A stretch of 64,000 bases of DNA, from NCBI RefSeq assembly GCF_034067285.1, contig NZ_CP139286.1, positions 3,162,001 through 3,226,000 of the forward strand, in the 5' to 3' direction. Below are positions 28,981-37,914 of the stretch, in pieces. This stretch comes from Acinetobacter pittii. GTDB taxonomy: Bacteria > Pseudomonadota > Gammaproteobacteria > Pseudomonadales > Moraxellaceae. Made by a program: the position numbers and the translations under genes. The notes under the pieces were generated by a model, which was not told the DNA's origin, ran no database searches, and saw nothing but the letters and a program-made list of their open reading frames with translations. The number at the start of each line of letters is the position of its first letter. The stretch's first letter is position 1.

Positions 28981-29394
28981 GGCTTCCTCGATAAAAATTA
29001 GTTAGTAGGAACAGTTTTTAAAAAAGTGCTGTATTATATGACAACTTTCCAGATATACAAAATTAACCGATCAGTTCCTATAAGTGAATGCTATTTTTCC
29101 AAGAAATTTCACAGTAATTTTATGATTCTTTAAATATTTTTCATAAAGCCTTAAGTAAAACTAATTTTTTAGCTATTCTTTATAAATCTAAAATTACAAT
29201 TAAAGTTTGATTTTAATCGCTTTAACAAACAATGACTAATAATCAGTAGATTAGCTACATAAAAGTACAATTCACCATTTAATTATTCATTTTCACTTCA
29301 TAATTCAATTGGCAAATCCAATTAACACAAACTACACATATAAATAAGAATTATTATTATTCGCATAACCTTTTAGCTTTAGAGTCCTGAAGTC
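28981..29394. promoter_or_regulatory. 414-bp gap between divergent tig and siderophore receptor
   Basis: A very AT-rich stretch with no coding sequence on either strand. It must carry the tig promoter and the iron-regulated promoter of the receptor; the only clear element is the Fur-like palindrome at 29345-29359. Confidence 0.6.
29345..29359 (+). promoter_or_regulatory. Candidate Fur box before the siderophore receptor
   Basis: TAAGAATTATTATTA matches the 7-1-7 Fur core TGATAATnATTATCA at 11 of 14 fixed positions, 36 bp upstream of the receptor start. Confidence 0.6.
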
Positions 29395-31683
29395 ATGTCT
29401 TTGATTAGAACACGTAAAAAAATTGTTTCATCTGCAATAGCCTCATCGCTATCAATGATTGCAACAACAGCTATGGCACAAGAAGCAGTTTCACAATTAC
29501 CAACGATTCATACTCAAGCGACTCAAGAAGAATCATTAAAAGTAGATCAATCAGCAAATGCTAAATTCGTAGCTCCTCTCAAAGACACACCAAAATCAGT
29601 CTCTATTCTTTCTCAAAAATTAATTAAAGATACAAACTCTAATACCCTTCTCGAAGCTTTACGCTATGAGCCAGGCATTACTTTAGGTGCAGGTGAAGGT
29701 GGTACACCATTTACCGATATGCCTTATATTCGTGGTTATAGCGGTCAGTCTTCTATTTATGTTGATGGTGTTCGTAATACAACATCTCAAAACCGCGATA
29801 TGTTTGCCATCGAACAAGTTGAAGTGATTAAAGGCTCTTCGTCTGCTCTTGGTGGCGGTGGTAGCGTTGGTGGAAGTATTAATTTAATTCCTAAAGTTGC
29901 TCATGAAGGCGACGTATACCAAGGCAGTGTTCAAGGCGGGACTGATAATTATCGTCATATCCAGCTTGATGCTAACAAAGACTTTGGGAATGGCATTGCT
30001 GGTCGTGTTGTGATTATGGGCCACGAAAATGAAAAAGCTGGTCAAAGTAACGGTGCCGAATATGCTCGTGCCGGTATTGCATCAAGTCTTGCATTTGGGC
30101 TAGATACAGCGACACGTGGAACACTAAGCTACTACTATTTACGTAGTAATGATGAACCAGATGCAGGTATTCCATTTAACAATGCAAACCCAGCAAAGCC
30201 TCCAGTTGGGGTTATTGTAACACCTGGTGATGGTAAACCTGTTGATGTAAAAGCTGGCACCTACTATGGCTGGAAAGCACGTGATTTCGATAAACGAGAA
30301 AATCACATTGGTACGTTTAAGTTAGAACACGACTTTAATGAAAACCTTACTTTGTCGAATGTAGCAACCTATAACAAGTCTAAATCTGATTATGTTTATA
30401 CGAATGCTGATGACTCTAAGGGTAATATTTATAGAGGTACAATCGCTCGCCGTGCGTTAAGCCGTATCTTAGATAGTGATGCTTATAGCGACCAGCTTTC
30501 TTTAAAAGGTAAATTCAATACAGGTAGCTTAAAACACTCTTTTAATGTTGGTACTGAGTGGAGCTTCCAAGAAACTGACCAAGGCGTATATACCTTTACT
30601 AATGCTGCTGGTGAAACTACATCGACTATTTTAGACAGTAATATTCAAAACTGTAATTCAGCTGCGGCTGCTTCAAATGGCTGGTGTACGAGTTTAAATA
30701 ACCCAGGAAACGGCGCCTTCTATGACACACGTGGAGCAATTAAAGCGCAATCTACGACACGCAGTCATAATGTAGGGGTTTATGCTTTAGATAGTATTGA
30801 ATTTAATCCACAATGGTTACTTAACTTAGGTGTTCGTTGGGATAAGTTCGAAACTGAGAAAAAATATAATAAGGACGTAGGTGGACGTACTCCTCATAAA
30901 ACTGGTGATAAATTAGAAAGCGATACAGATTACTTCTCTTACCAAGCTGGTCTAGTTTTCAAACCAACCGAAGATGGTAGTATTTATTTAAGCTACGCTA
31001 CATCAGCAAACCCGGTAGGTGTACTTGCTGAAGGTGATACTGGTTCAGATTCTATTAGCGATTCAGGTAGCGCAAGTGCGAGTGCAAATGCCCTTAAGCC
31101 AGAAGAAGCACGTACCTTTGAATTAGGTACAAAATGGGATTTATTTAATAACCGTGCAAACTTAACAGCAGCTATTTTCCGTACTGAAAAGCAAAATACT
31201 CGCATCCAAATCGACCCAAATACGACTGCCAATGCAGGTAAAAGTAAAGTTGACGGTTTTGAGATTAGTTTGAACGGAAAAATTACCGACAAATGGGATG
31301 TTTCTACAGGCTATAGCTATTTAGATAGCGAAATCACTGAAGCGGCATACAATGCAGTTGCTCAAGAAGGTAAACCATTACCATTTGTAGCGAAAAATAG
31401 TGCTACCTTATGGTCTACTTACAGAGTAATGCCTCAATTGACTTTAGGTGCTGGTGTTGAATATCGTGATCAAGTTTTCGTAAATACAACTGCTCCGAAA
31501 TATTTGCCAACCTATACCATTTATAATGCTATGGCTAAATACGACGTGAACAAGAACGTAAATTTACAGTTTAACATCAACAATATCTCGGATAAGCGTT
31601 ATTTCACTAGTGCACATGCAGCTCACTACGCGTTTGAAGGTAATGGCCGTAATGCTGTCTTAGCGATTAACTTTAAATACTAA
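29395..31683 (+). CDS. piuA: TonB-dependent siderophore receptor, PiuA/Fiu-like
   Basis: Outer-membrane receptor of 762 residues for a ferric (probably catecholate) siderophore. The signal peptide ends near AMA-QEA (28). The plug domain follows (about 60-165) with PKSVSILSQKLI, YIRGYSGQSSIYVDGVRN and VEVIKGSSSALGGGGSVGG. The rest is a 22-strand barrel ending in an aromatic terminus (VLAINFKY). A close cysteine pair (NC...WC) lies in an extracellular loop. The next gene is a PiuC/YbiX hydroxylase, an arrangement known from piuA-piuC of Pseudomonas and fiu-ybiX of E. coli, which is why I give the symbol; the ligand itself is inferred. A Fur-like box precedes it. Confidence 0.8.
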   Translation: MSLIRTRKKIVSSAIASSLSMIATTAMAQEAVSQLPTIHTQATQEESLKVDQSANAKFVAPLKDTPKSVSILSQKLIKDTNSNTLLEALRYEPGITLGAGEGGTPFTDMPYIRGYSGQSSIYVDGVRNTTSQNRDMFAIEQVEVIKGSSSALGGGGSVGGSINLIPKVAHEGDVYQGSVQGGTDNYRHIQLDANKDFGNGIAGRVVIMGHENEKAGQSNGAEYARAGIASSLAFGLDTATRGTLSYYYLRSNDEPDAGIPFNNANPAKPPVGVIVTPGDGKPVDVKAGTYYGWKARDFDKRENHIGTFKLEHDFNENLTLSNVATYNKSKSDYVYTNADDSKGNIYRGTIARRALSRILDSDAYSDQLSLKGKFNTGSLKHSFNVGTEWSFQETDQGVYTFTNAAGETTSTILDSNIQNCNSAAAASNGWCTSLNNPGNGAFYDTRGAIKAQSTTRSHNVGVYALDSIEFNPQWLLNLGVRWDKFETEKKYNKDVGGRTPHKTGDKLESDTDYFSYQAGLVFKPTEDGSIYLSYATSANPVGVLAEGDTGSDSISDSGSASASANALKPEEARTFELGTKWDLFNNRANLTAAIFRTEKQNTRIQIDPNTTANAGKSKVDGFEISLNGKITDKWDVSTGYSYLDSEITEAAYNAVAQEGKPLPFVAKNSATLWSTYRVMPQLTLGAGVEYRDQVFVNTTAPKYLPTYTIYNAMAKYDVNKNVNLQFNINNISDKRYFTSAHAAHYAFEGNGRNAVLAINFKY

Positions 31684-31730
31684 GTTTAAATTCCATAAAT
31701 TATTTATGGAATTAATTGAAATTCATATAA

Positions 31731-31757
31731 AATAGCCTCATCACGAGGCTATTTTTA
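31731..31757 (+). terminator. Terminator between receptor and hydroxylase genes
   Basis: The stem AATAGCCTC/GAGGCTATT with a 5-nt loop is followed by TTTAC. It sits 48 bp after the receptor stop codon and would reduce read-through into piuC. Confidence 0.75.
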
Positions 31758-31789
31758 CAAATGAAGTCTCTATATAAAAGGTGTTTGCT

Positions 31790-32473
31790 GTGATTCATCA
31801 TATCCCCAATGTTTTAAGCAAAGAGCAAGTTGCCGAGTTTCGTAAGCTCATGGAAGAAGCCAATTGGGTAGGTGGAAAAGTGACTGCCGGCACCTTGTCT
31901 GCTTCTGTTAAAAGAAATCAGCAACTTTCAGAACAAGATCCACTTACCCACCATTTAAGTGAGATTGTCATCAAAGCAATTTGGCAAAATCCTGTGTTTC
32001 AGGCCGCAGCCTTACCTCATAAAATTATTCCACCGCTTTTTAATCGTTATGATGAACATGAAAGCTTTGGTTTCCATGTAGATAACTCAATTCGTCTTAT
32101 TCGTGGAACTTCTGAACAGCTACGCACCGATTTATCATGTACCTTATTTTTAAGTGAACCTGATGAATATGAAGGTGGTGACCTCGTTATTGAAGACACT
32201 TATGGTTATCACGAAGTCAAATTGCCCGCAGGTGATGTGGTGCTCTACCCTTCTACCAGCCTACATGAAGTCAGCAGTATTACCTCTGGTACTCGTTTTG
32301 CTTCTTTTTTCTGGGTACAAAGTCTGGTTCGAGACGATAGTAAACGCCATCTCTTATTTAATCTTGATGAGAGCATTCGAGAACTACGCAAATCACACGG
32401 CGATAACTACCCAGAAGTCATGAAGCTCACCAACATTTATCATAATTTAATTCGTATGTGGTCAGAACTGTAA
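31790..32473 (+). CDS. piuC: PKHD-type Fe(II)/2-oxoglutarate hydroxylase, PiuC/YbiX family
   Basis: A 227-residue 2-oxoglutarate dioxygenase usually found beside catecholate siderophore receptors; its substrate is unproven. Fe ligands are His96 and Asp98 (FGFHVDNS) and His159 (STSLHEV), with the 2-oxoglutarate Arg169 (GTRFASFF). I take the GTG at 31790, which gives MIHHIPNVLS as in relatives and has AAGG eight bases upstream; a GTG at 31781 is also in frame. It follows the receptor gene after a hairpin terminator, so it is probably expressed partly by read-through. Confidence 0.88.
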   Translation: MIHHIPNVLSKEQVAEFRKLMEEANWVGGKVTAGTLSASVKRNQQLSEQDPLTHHLSEIVIKAIWQNPVFQAAALPHKIIPPLFNRYDEHESFGFHVDNSIRLIRGTSEQLRTDLSCTLFLSEPDEYEGGDLVIEDTYGYHEVKLPAGDVVLYPSTSLHEVSSITSGTRFASFFWVQSLVRDDSKRHLLFNLDESIRELRKSHGDNYPEVMKLTNIYHNLIRMWSEL

Positions 32474-32481
32474 CACTATTT

Positions 32482-32534
32482 ATTTTTGCCTTTTTAAGAC
32501 TTAATAATCTTTTTTACCCTAAAAAGGCAAAAAT
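32482..32534 (+). repeat. 15-bp inverted repeat downstream of piuC
   Basis: Perfect arms ATTTTTGCCTTTTTA and TAAAAAGGCAAAAAT enclose 23 nt that themselves contain a weak stem and a T run (TCTTTTTTAC). It is probably part of the piuC terminator; the length is unusual. Confidence 0.5.
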
Positions 32535-32536
32535 AT

Positions 32537-32592
32537 GAAAATAATTTTCCATAAAAAATAAAACAGCGCAAAATTAGAAAATTATTTTCTAA
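32537..32592 (+). promoter_or_regulatory. Twin palindromes upstream of the leu leader
   Basis: Two copies of GAAAAT-N-ATTTTC occur, at 32537-32549 and inside a perfect 19-bp palindrome at 32574-32592 (TTAGAAAAT-T-ATTTTCTAA). Their cores are exactly 40 bp apart, near four helical turns. The second loosely resembles an Lrp-type site. The binding factor is inferred only as an unknown dimeric regulator. Confidence 0.5.
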
Positions 32593-32712
32593 ACAACTTA
32601 ACTAAAATTATGATAAGAATTTTGCACAAGGTGTAATCATTGTTTAGATGTGATATATCTAAATATCAAGATTACCCGCAAACCATCAAACTTATTATTC
32701 TACGGTCTAGAG

Positions 32713-32796
32713 ATGAAAACGAATTACTTGTTTGCCCAGCCTACTCAAGCAAGACATCATCTGCAACTCCTGATGCTGCGCCAAGCGCGCGTATAA
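32713..32796 (+). CDS. Putative leu operon leader peptide (27 aa)
   Basis: An ATG-started 27-codon frame, too short for routine calling, 136 bp upstream of leuA. It reads MKTNYLFAQPTQARHHLQLL followed by MLRQARV. Leu codons CTG, CTC, CTG and CTG fall within six codons, and TAA follows soon after. This is the arrangement expected of a transcription-attenuation leader sensing charged tRNA-Leu. The ribosome site is weak (ACGG seven bases upstream). Alternative stem-loops follow directly, in the order expected for an attenuator. It is recognised by design, not by a known homologue. Confidence 0.65.
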   Translation: MKTNYLFAQPTQARHHLQLLMLRQARV

Positions 32797-32797
32797 A

Positions 32798-32846
32798 AAT
32801 TTTGTCTGCTTTTTAAAGCAGCACTTCAAAATTACCTTTAATTTTT
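32798..32846 (+). promoter_or_regulatory. Candidate attenuator stem-loops before leuA
   Basis: CAAAATT (32827-32833) can pair upstream with AATTTTG (32798-32804), enclosing the hairpin CTGCTT/AAGCAG. Alternatively AAAATTA (32828-32834) pairs downstream with TAATTTT (32839-32845). The two folds exclude each other. The second stem is AT-only, so it is weak for a classical terminator. Confidence 0.45.
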
Positions 32847-32931
32847 CTGAATTAGATACCATATATTAAGTAGAGACGTTGCCTTTTAAATATATCCAGA
32901 GCAACCGCGCTACGAGACAAGGAGTTTTCTC

Positions 32932-34629
32932 ATGATGTTGGCTGACCCTAGCAAAAAATACCGCCGTATGTACCAACGTGTGGATTTACCAGATCGCCAA
33001 TGGCCGAATAAAGAAATTACAAAAGCGCCAATCTGGATGAGTACCGATTTACGTGACGGTAACCAAGCAATTTTTGAACCGATGAACATGGAACAAAAAT
33101 TCAAAATGTTCAAAATGCTTGTGAAAATCGGTTTTAAACATATTGAAATCGGTTTCCCTTCTGCATCACAAATTGACTTCGATTTTACTCGTATGTTGAT
33201 CGAAGAAAATCATATTCCTGATGATGTATACATTGAAGTTTTGGTTCAAGCACGTGACCATTTAATTGAACGTACGTTTGAATCTTTGGCAGGTGCTAAA
33301 CGCGCAATTGTGCATATTTATAACTCGAACTCTCCAACCTTCCGTCAAAAGGTGTTGAACGTAGATGTTAATGGTGCAAAACAATTAGCAATTAATGCTG
33401 CTCAAAAAGTTAAAGAGTATGCTGCACAGTATCCTCAAACTGACTGGATTTTCCAGTACAGCCCAGAGTGTTTCTCTGCAACTGAATTAGAAGTCGCTAA
33501 AGATGTCTGTGATGCCGTCACAGAAATCTGGGATGCACGTCCTGACCATAAAGTGATTTTAAACTTACCTGCGACTGTAGAAGTTTCTACACCAAATGTT
33601 TATGCAGACCAAATTGAATGGATGCATCGTAATTTGGCACGTCGTGACGGCGTGATCATTTCTGTTCACTGCCACAATGACCGCGGCTGTGGTATTGCTG
33701 CCTCAGAACTTGCCATTATGGCAGGTGCTGACCGTGTAGAAGGCTGTGTTTTTGGTAATGGTGAACGTACAGGTAACGTTGACGTTGCAGCAATTGCGTT
33801 GAACATGTACACCCAAGGCGTAGCGCCTGAGTTAGATTTTTCTAACATTAATGAAGTGATTGCAACGGTTGAAGAATGTACTGGCTTACCGGTACACCCT
33901 CGTCATCCATATGCAGGTGACTTGGTATTTACTGCATTCTCTGGTTCACATCAGGATGCAATCAAAAAAGGCTTCGAGTATCAGAAAAACGAAGAAGTCT
34001 GGGATATGCCTTACTTACCAATCGACCCGAAAGATTTGGGCCGCGACTATGATGCTGTAATTCGTGTAAACAGCCAGTCTGGTAAAGGTGGTATTGCATA
34101 CTTATTAGAATCGAACTACAACGTTGTATTGCCGCGTCGTTTACAAATCGAATTCAGCCAAGTTGTTCAACAATATGCTGATGAGAACGGTACTGAAATT
34201 AATGCCAAAGAAATCTGGACATTATTTAAAGACACTTATGTTGATGTGAAAAACCATCATTACACAGTCAAGAACTACAAGTTATCTGATATTAACGGTA
34301 CTCAGATTATCGAACTTGATGTGGATGTCGAAGGTGAAACACAACAACTTCGTGGTGAAGGTAATGGACCAATCTCTGCGTTCTTAAATGCACTTCAATT
34401 ACCAATTGACGTATTGAACTATGAAGAACGTAGTATTAGTTCAGGTGCAAATGCGAAAGCATTAACCTTAATTGAGCTTCAAGTAAAAGGTACAGGTAAA
34501 GGTTCATTTGGTGCCGGTGTTCATGACAATACAGTCACCTCATCCATTGAAGCAATTATCGCATGTACCAACCGTTTGATTGATCAAGGTGTTTTAAGTA
34601 CAGATCAGGTGGTTGCCGCTGCTGTTTAA
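32932..34629 (+). CDS. leuA: 2-isopropylmalate synthase (long type)
   Basis: First committed enzyme of leucine synthesis: condenses acetyl-CoA with 2-ketoisovalerate. The 565 residues are the longer LeuA type with N-terminal extension [20 protein letters not shown]. The metal-site motif STDLRDGNQ is at 37-45, HCHNDRGCG near 242-250, and the C-terminal leucine-binding regulatory domain (about 430-565) includes [18 protein letters not shown] is eight bases upstream of the ATG at 32932. A leucine-rich leader peptide and alternative stem-loops precede it, suggesting attenuation on top of feedback inhibition. A terminator follows. Confidence 0.96.
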   Translation: MMLADPSKKYRRMYQRVDLPDRQWPNKEITKAPIWMSTDLRDGNQAIFEPMNMEQKFKMFKMLVKIGFKHIEIGFPSASQIDFDFTRMLIEENHIPDDVYIEVLVQARDHLIERTFESLAGAKRAIVHIYNSNSPTFRQKVLNVDVNGAKQLAINAAQKVKEYAAQYPQTDWIFQYSPECFSATELEVAKDVCDAVTEIWDARPDHKVILNLPATVEVSTPNVYADQIEWMHRNLARRDGVIISVHCHNDRGCGIAASELAIMAGADRVEGCVFGNGERTGNVDVAAIALNMYTQGVAPELDFSNINEVIATVEECTGLPVHPRHPYAGDLVFTAFSGSHQDAIKKGFEYQKNEEVWDMPYLPIDPKDLGRDYDAVIRVNSQSGKGGIAYLLESNYNVVLPRRLQIEFSQVVQQYADENGTEINAKEIWTLFKDTYVDVKNHHYTVKNYKLSDINGTQIIELDVDVEGETQQLRGEGNGPISAFLNALQLPIDVLNYEERSISSGANAKALTLIELQVKGTGKGSFGAGVHDNTVTSSIEAIIACTNRLIDQGVLSTDQVVAAAV

Positions 34630-34647
34630 TTAAAAAAAAGACTTTGG

Positions 34648-34680
34648 AAAGGATACCTAGCTTGGTATCCTTTCTTTTTA
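34648..34680 (+). terminator. Terminator after leuA
   Basis: The stem AAAGGATACC/GGTATCCTTT with a 6-nt loop is followed by CTTTTTATTCC. A longer reading of metX from 34644 would overlap this hairpin, supporting the later metX start. Confidence 0.88.
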
Positions 34681-34712
34681 TTCCTGAAAGATTTAAAAGG
34701 CGAAATGTTCCC

Positions 34713-35873
34713 GTGTCTTTTCCAGCTGATTCAGTGGGGTTAGTCACTCCGCAAAAGTTCCAATTTGAAGAACCATTACATCTTGAATGTGGGCGTGTTT
34801 TGCCTCGTTTTGAATTAATGGTTGAAACTTACGGCACTTTAAATGCAGATCAATCAAATGCCATTTTAATCTGTCATGCTCTTTCCGGACATCATCATGC
34901 GGCTGGTTATCACCATGAAGATGATAAAAAAGCTGGATGGTGGGATAGCTGTATTGGCCCGGGTAAGGCAATCGATACAAATAAGTTTTTTGTAGTTTCG
35001 CTCAATAATATTGGTGGATGTAGTGGCTCAACTGGTCCAACATCACCAAATCCTGAAAATGATAACCGTCCTTATGGACCGGATTTTCCGTTAGTAACGG
35101 TGCGCGACTGGGTTAAAACTCAGGCCATGCTTTCTGACCGTTTAGGTGTAAACGTCTGGTATGCAGTGGTTGGTGGGTCATTAGGGGGCATGCAAGCCCT
35201 ACAATGGTCAGTCGATTATCCTGACCGTCTACAAAAGTGTGTGATTATTGCCAGTGCACCAAAGCTTTCAGCACAAAATATTGCATTTAACGAAGTTGCG
35301 CGTCAGTCGATTTTATCTGATCCAGATTTCCATCATGGTCGTTATTTAGAAAATGATAGTTACCCGAAACGCGGACTAATTTTGGCTCGCATGGTCGGTC
35401 ATATCACCTATCTTTCAGAAGAAGCCATGAAACAAAAATTTGGCCGTGATTTAAAATCTGGCAAATTTATGTATGGTTTTGATGTCGAATTTCAGGTCGA
35501 AAGCTATCTTCGTTATCAAGGCGAACAGTTCAGCCGTAACTTTGATGCCAATACCTACCTTATCATGACCAAAGCTTTAGATTATTTTGACCCATCACGT
35601 GAGTACGGTCACTCATTAACTGAAGCAATGGGCAAAACCAAATGTCAGTTCTTGATAGTCTCGTTTACCACTGACTGGCGTTTTGCACCAAGCCGTTCAC
35701 AAGAAATTGTAGATGCACTTATTACTAATCATAAGCCTGTAAGTTACTTAGATATTGATACTGAGCAAGGTCATGACTCGTTCTTATTCCCTATTCCACT
35801 GTATGTCAAAACCATGCGCGCTTTCTTAGGCGGTGAAGAACACTTAAAATCGACATCACTGGAGGCAAGCTAA
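34713..35873 (+). CDS. metX: Homoserine O-acetyltransferase
   Basis: Alpha/beta-hydrolase-fold enzyme that acetylates homoserine from acetyl-CoA for methionine synthesis. I use the GTG at 34713 (386 residues, [16 protein letters not shown]...). The upstream ATG at 34644 would place coding sequence over the leuA terminator. The catalytic triad is Ser156 ([12 protein letters not shown]), Asp321 (FTTDWRFAP) and His354 (EQGHDSFL), and the signature [11 protein letters not shown] is present. The stop codon shares one base with the metW start, so translation is coupled. Some MetX-type enzymes use succinyl-CoA; sequence alone does not settle the donor. Confidence 0.95.
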   Translation: MSFPADSVGLVTPQKFQFEEPLHLECGRVLPRFELMVETYGTLNADQSNAILICHALSGHHHAAGYHHEDDKKAGWWDSCIGPGKAIDTNKFFVVSLNNIGGCSGSTGPTSPNPENDNRPYGPDFPLVTVRDWVKTQAMLSDRLGVNVWYAVVGGSLGGMQALQWSVDYPDRLQKCVIIASAPKLSAQNIAFNEVARQSILSDPDFHHGRYLENDSYPKRGLILARMVGHITYLSEEAMKQKFGRDLKSGKFMYGFDVEFQVESYLRYQGEQFSRNFDANTYLIMTKALDYFDPSREYGHSLTEAMGKTKCQFLIVSFTTDWRFAPSRSQEIVDALITNHKPVSYLDIDTEQGHDSFLFPIPLYVKTMRAFLGGEEHLKSTSLEAS

Positions 35874-36466
35874 TGCGTATTGATCAACAACTGGCAGAAA
35901 AGTGGATTAAACCCGGCTCAAGCGTACTCGATTTAGGGTGTGGTGACGGTGAATTACTCGCTCATATGAGCCAAAAGCATCAAATTCGTGCTTATGGTTT
36001 AGAAATTGATCAAGAAAAGATTGCAATTGCCGTCAGTCGCGGGTTAAATATTATTCAACAAGATTTGAATCTCGGCTTAAGCCGCTTTGCTGACCAGTCA
36101 TTTGACTATGTGGTTATGGCACAAGCTTTGCAAGCCGTAGATGCACCCGATGTTTTATTAAGAGACATGGTGCGTGTGGGTAAACAGGCCATTATTACTT
36201 TTCCAAACTTTGCGCATTGGAAGACTCGCTCTTTTCTTGCATTAAAAGGAATGATGCCTGTATCGGATGCTCTACCATATATGTGGTATAACACCCCCAA
36301 TATTCATTTATGTACATTTAAAGATTTTGAAGCACTATGTGCTGAAAATCAGATACAAATTATTAATCGACTCGCCGTCAATGGAAATCAGCAGGGAAGC
36401 CTGTTAAGCAAACATGTTCCGAATTTGTTTGGTGAAGTCGCTATTTATCGAGTGAGTGCACTATGA
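35873..36466 (+). CDS. metW: MetW, methionine biosynthesis protein
   Basis: A small methyltransferase-fold protein of 197 residues that always accompanies metX in many proteobacteria and is needed for full MetX activity in some. The SAM-like glycine motif VLDLGCGDGEL is at residues 19-29, and YGLEIDQEKI follows as the acidic strand. It overlaps metX by one base at the start and the next gene by four bases at its end (ATGA), giving one coupled operon. Its own enzymatic activity is not established. Confidence 0.94.
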   Translation: MRIDQQLAEKWIKPGSSVLDLGCGDGELLAHMSQKHQIRAYGLEIDQEKIAIAVSRGLNIIQQDLNLGLSRFADQSFDYVVMAQALQAVDAPDVLLRDMVRVGKQAIITFPNFAHWKTRSFLALKGMMPVSDALPYMWYNTPNIHLCTFKDFEALCAENQIQIINRLAVNGNQQGSLLSKHVPNLFGEVAIYRVSAL

Positions 36467-37050
36467 AAAAGACATTATTTAGCACACTATTTGCAGGACT
36501 GCTAAGTATGCAGGCTCATGCAGATTATATCGCCCAGCCACAATCGGTTGCGAGTCAGGCTGCACGTTTTTCAACAATGGGGATTAATGATCTTCAAAAA
36601 GCAGCAAAAGCTGGTCAAGCAGGCGCGCAATTTTACCTTGGTACACACTACCAATATGGTAAAGATGTAGCAAAAGACGAGAAGCAAGCTTTCGCATGGT
36701 TTAAAGCAGCAGCTGACCAAGGTTTATCACCAGCACAACTCAATGTAGGCCGTATGTATGCCGACGGTATTGGTGTTAAAAAAGATGAGTCTATGGCTCG
36801 TAAATACTTTGAAAAAGCAGCAAGCAATGGCGATAACCGTGCAAGCTATAACCTCGCGATGATGGAAGAGCAAAAGAAAAACTACGTGGGTGCTTACCAG
36901 TGGTATGAGCTTTCAACTCGTGATGGCATGCTCGACAATAAAGTGATTAGCCTATCTGAAGGTAAGAAAACTGCTCTTGCAGCAAACTTAACTCAAGAAC
37001 AAATCCGTACAGCACGTGACCGTGCGGACAAATGGATTCAAGCACAATAA
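36463..37050 (+). CDS. Sel1-like repeat periplasmic protein
   Basis: A 195-residue exported protein. MKKTLFSTLFAGLLSMQAHA is a signal peptide cut near residue 20. The mature part contains at least three Sel1-type helical repeats (about residues 45-150): AGAQFYLGTHYQYGKDVAKD, PAQLNVGRMYADGIGVKKD and ASYNLAMMEEQKKN, each ending in an alternating A-W-F/Y-KAA pattern. Such repeats bind proteins. Its ATG overlaps the metW stop by four bases, so it is in the metX-metW operon, although no link to methionine synthesis is obvious. Function is unknown. Confidence 0.8.
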   Translation: MKKTLFSTLFAGLLSMQAHADYIAQPQSVASQAARFSTMGINDLQKAAKAGQAGAQFYLGTHYQYGKDVAKDEKQAFAWFKAAADQGLSPAQLNVGRMYADGIGVKKDESMARKYFEKAASNGDNRASYNLAMMEEQKKNYVGAYQWYELSTRDGMLDNKVISLSEGKKTALAANLTQEQIRTARDRADKWIQAQ

Positions 37051-37078
37051 TAACGGTTCATCCGTAAAAAACCTTACT

Positions 37079-37124
37079 CGACTAAAACCACCTTGTATGC
37101 TCTACAAGGTGGTTTTAGTTTATT
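37079..37124 (+). terminator. Terminator after the metX-metW-Sel1 operon
   Basis: A perfect 17-bp stem (ACTAAAACCACCTTGTA / TACAAGGTGGTTTTAGT) with a 5-nt loop is followed by TTATT, an unusually long and stable terminator hairpin. Confidence 0.82.
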
Positions 37125-37227
37125 AGGATATTCTCATTTATATTCTATTTGTTTATCTCTATATCCCCTCTTAAAAAACACGTAACATAACTGATGTTCG
37201 ATATTAGCTATAAAGTTTGGTTTTATT

Positions 37228-37851
37228 ATGTCTACCCCACATTGGTTTGATCAGGGCAGTTTAGTTCTTGCCAGCAATAACAAAGGTAAAGTCGCAGAGT
37301 TTGAAAAACTTTTTGAACAGCTCAAGTTACCAGTAGAAATTATTCCTCAAGGTCGCCTTAATATTCCTGATGCAATCGAAGACGGCTTAAGCTTTATTGA
37401 AAATGCAATTATTAAAGCGCGTCATGCTTCTAAAATTTCAGGGAAGCCTGCTATGGCTGACGACTCTGGTATTTGTGTACCAGTCTTAGGCGGCGCACCT
37501 GGTATTTATTCAGCACGCTATGCTGGAGAACATGGTGACGATGCAGCAAATAATGCGAAATTATTAAATGACCTTTTACCCTACCGTAAAAATGGTGAAG
37601 TAATTGAAGGTATGTTTGTATGCGTACTTGCTTTAGTGACACATGCTGAAGATCCTTTACCACAAATTTTCCAAGGCATCTGGCACGGCGAAATTTTAGA
37701 AGCTGCACGCGGTGAAAATGGCTTTGGCTATGACCCATTGTTCTGGTTGCCTGAGCTACAAGTATCTAGCGCTGAACTTTCTAAAGAAGATAAGAATAAG
37801 ATTAGTCATCGTGGGCAAGCGATGCAGTTATTCAGAGAGAGCTTAGTATAA
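37228..37851 (+). CDS. rdgB: RdgB/HAM1 non-canonical purine NTP pyrophosphatase
   Basis: House-cleaning enzyme that hydrolyses dITP, ITP and XTP to monophosphates, keeping inosine out of DNA. At 207 residues it is the normal length. LASNNKGKVAEFEKL (11-25) and MADDSGICVPVLGGAPGIYSAR are the nucleotide-binding signatures, with ENGFGYDPLFW near residue 160. It stands alone, converging on the AEC transporter gene across a hairpin-rich gap. Confidence 0.95.
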   Translation: MSTPHWFDQGSLVLASNNKGKVAEFEKLFEQLKLPVEIIPQGRLNIPDAIEDGLSFIENAIIKARHASKISGKPAMADDSGICVPVLGGAPGIYSARYAGEHGDDAANNAKLLNDLLPYRKNGEVIEGMFVCVLALVTHAEDPLPQIFQGIWHGEILEAARGENGFGYDPLFWLPELQVSSAELSKEDKNKISHRGQAMQLFRESLV

Positions 37852-37914
37852 AGTTTCTTTCCATATAGCCTTTGAATACCACGTTAGAGAGTATTCGGCT
37901 TCGTATAGGCAACT

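Noticed and set aside
32611..32625. TGATAAGAATTTTGC as a third Fur box.
   Set aside because: It matches the Fur core at only 10 of 14 positions and mostly in one half; no iron gene starts downstream.
34644..34712. Longer metX reading from an ATG at 34644.
   Set aside because: It runs through the leuA terminator hairpin, and the added residues are not family-like.
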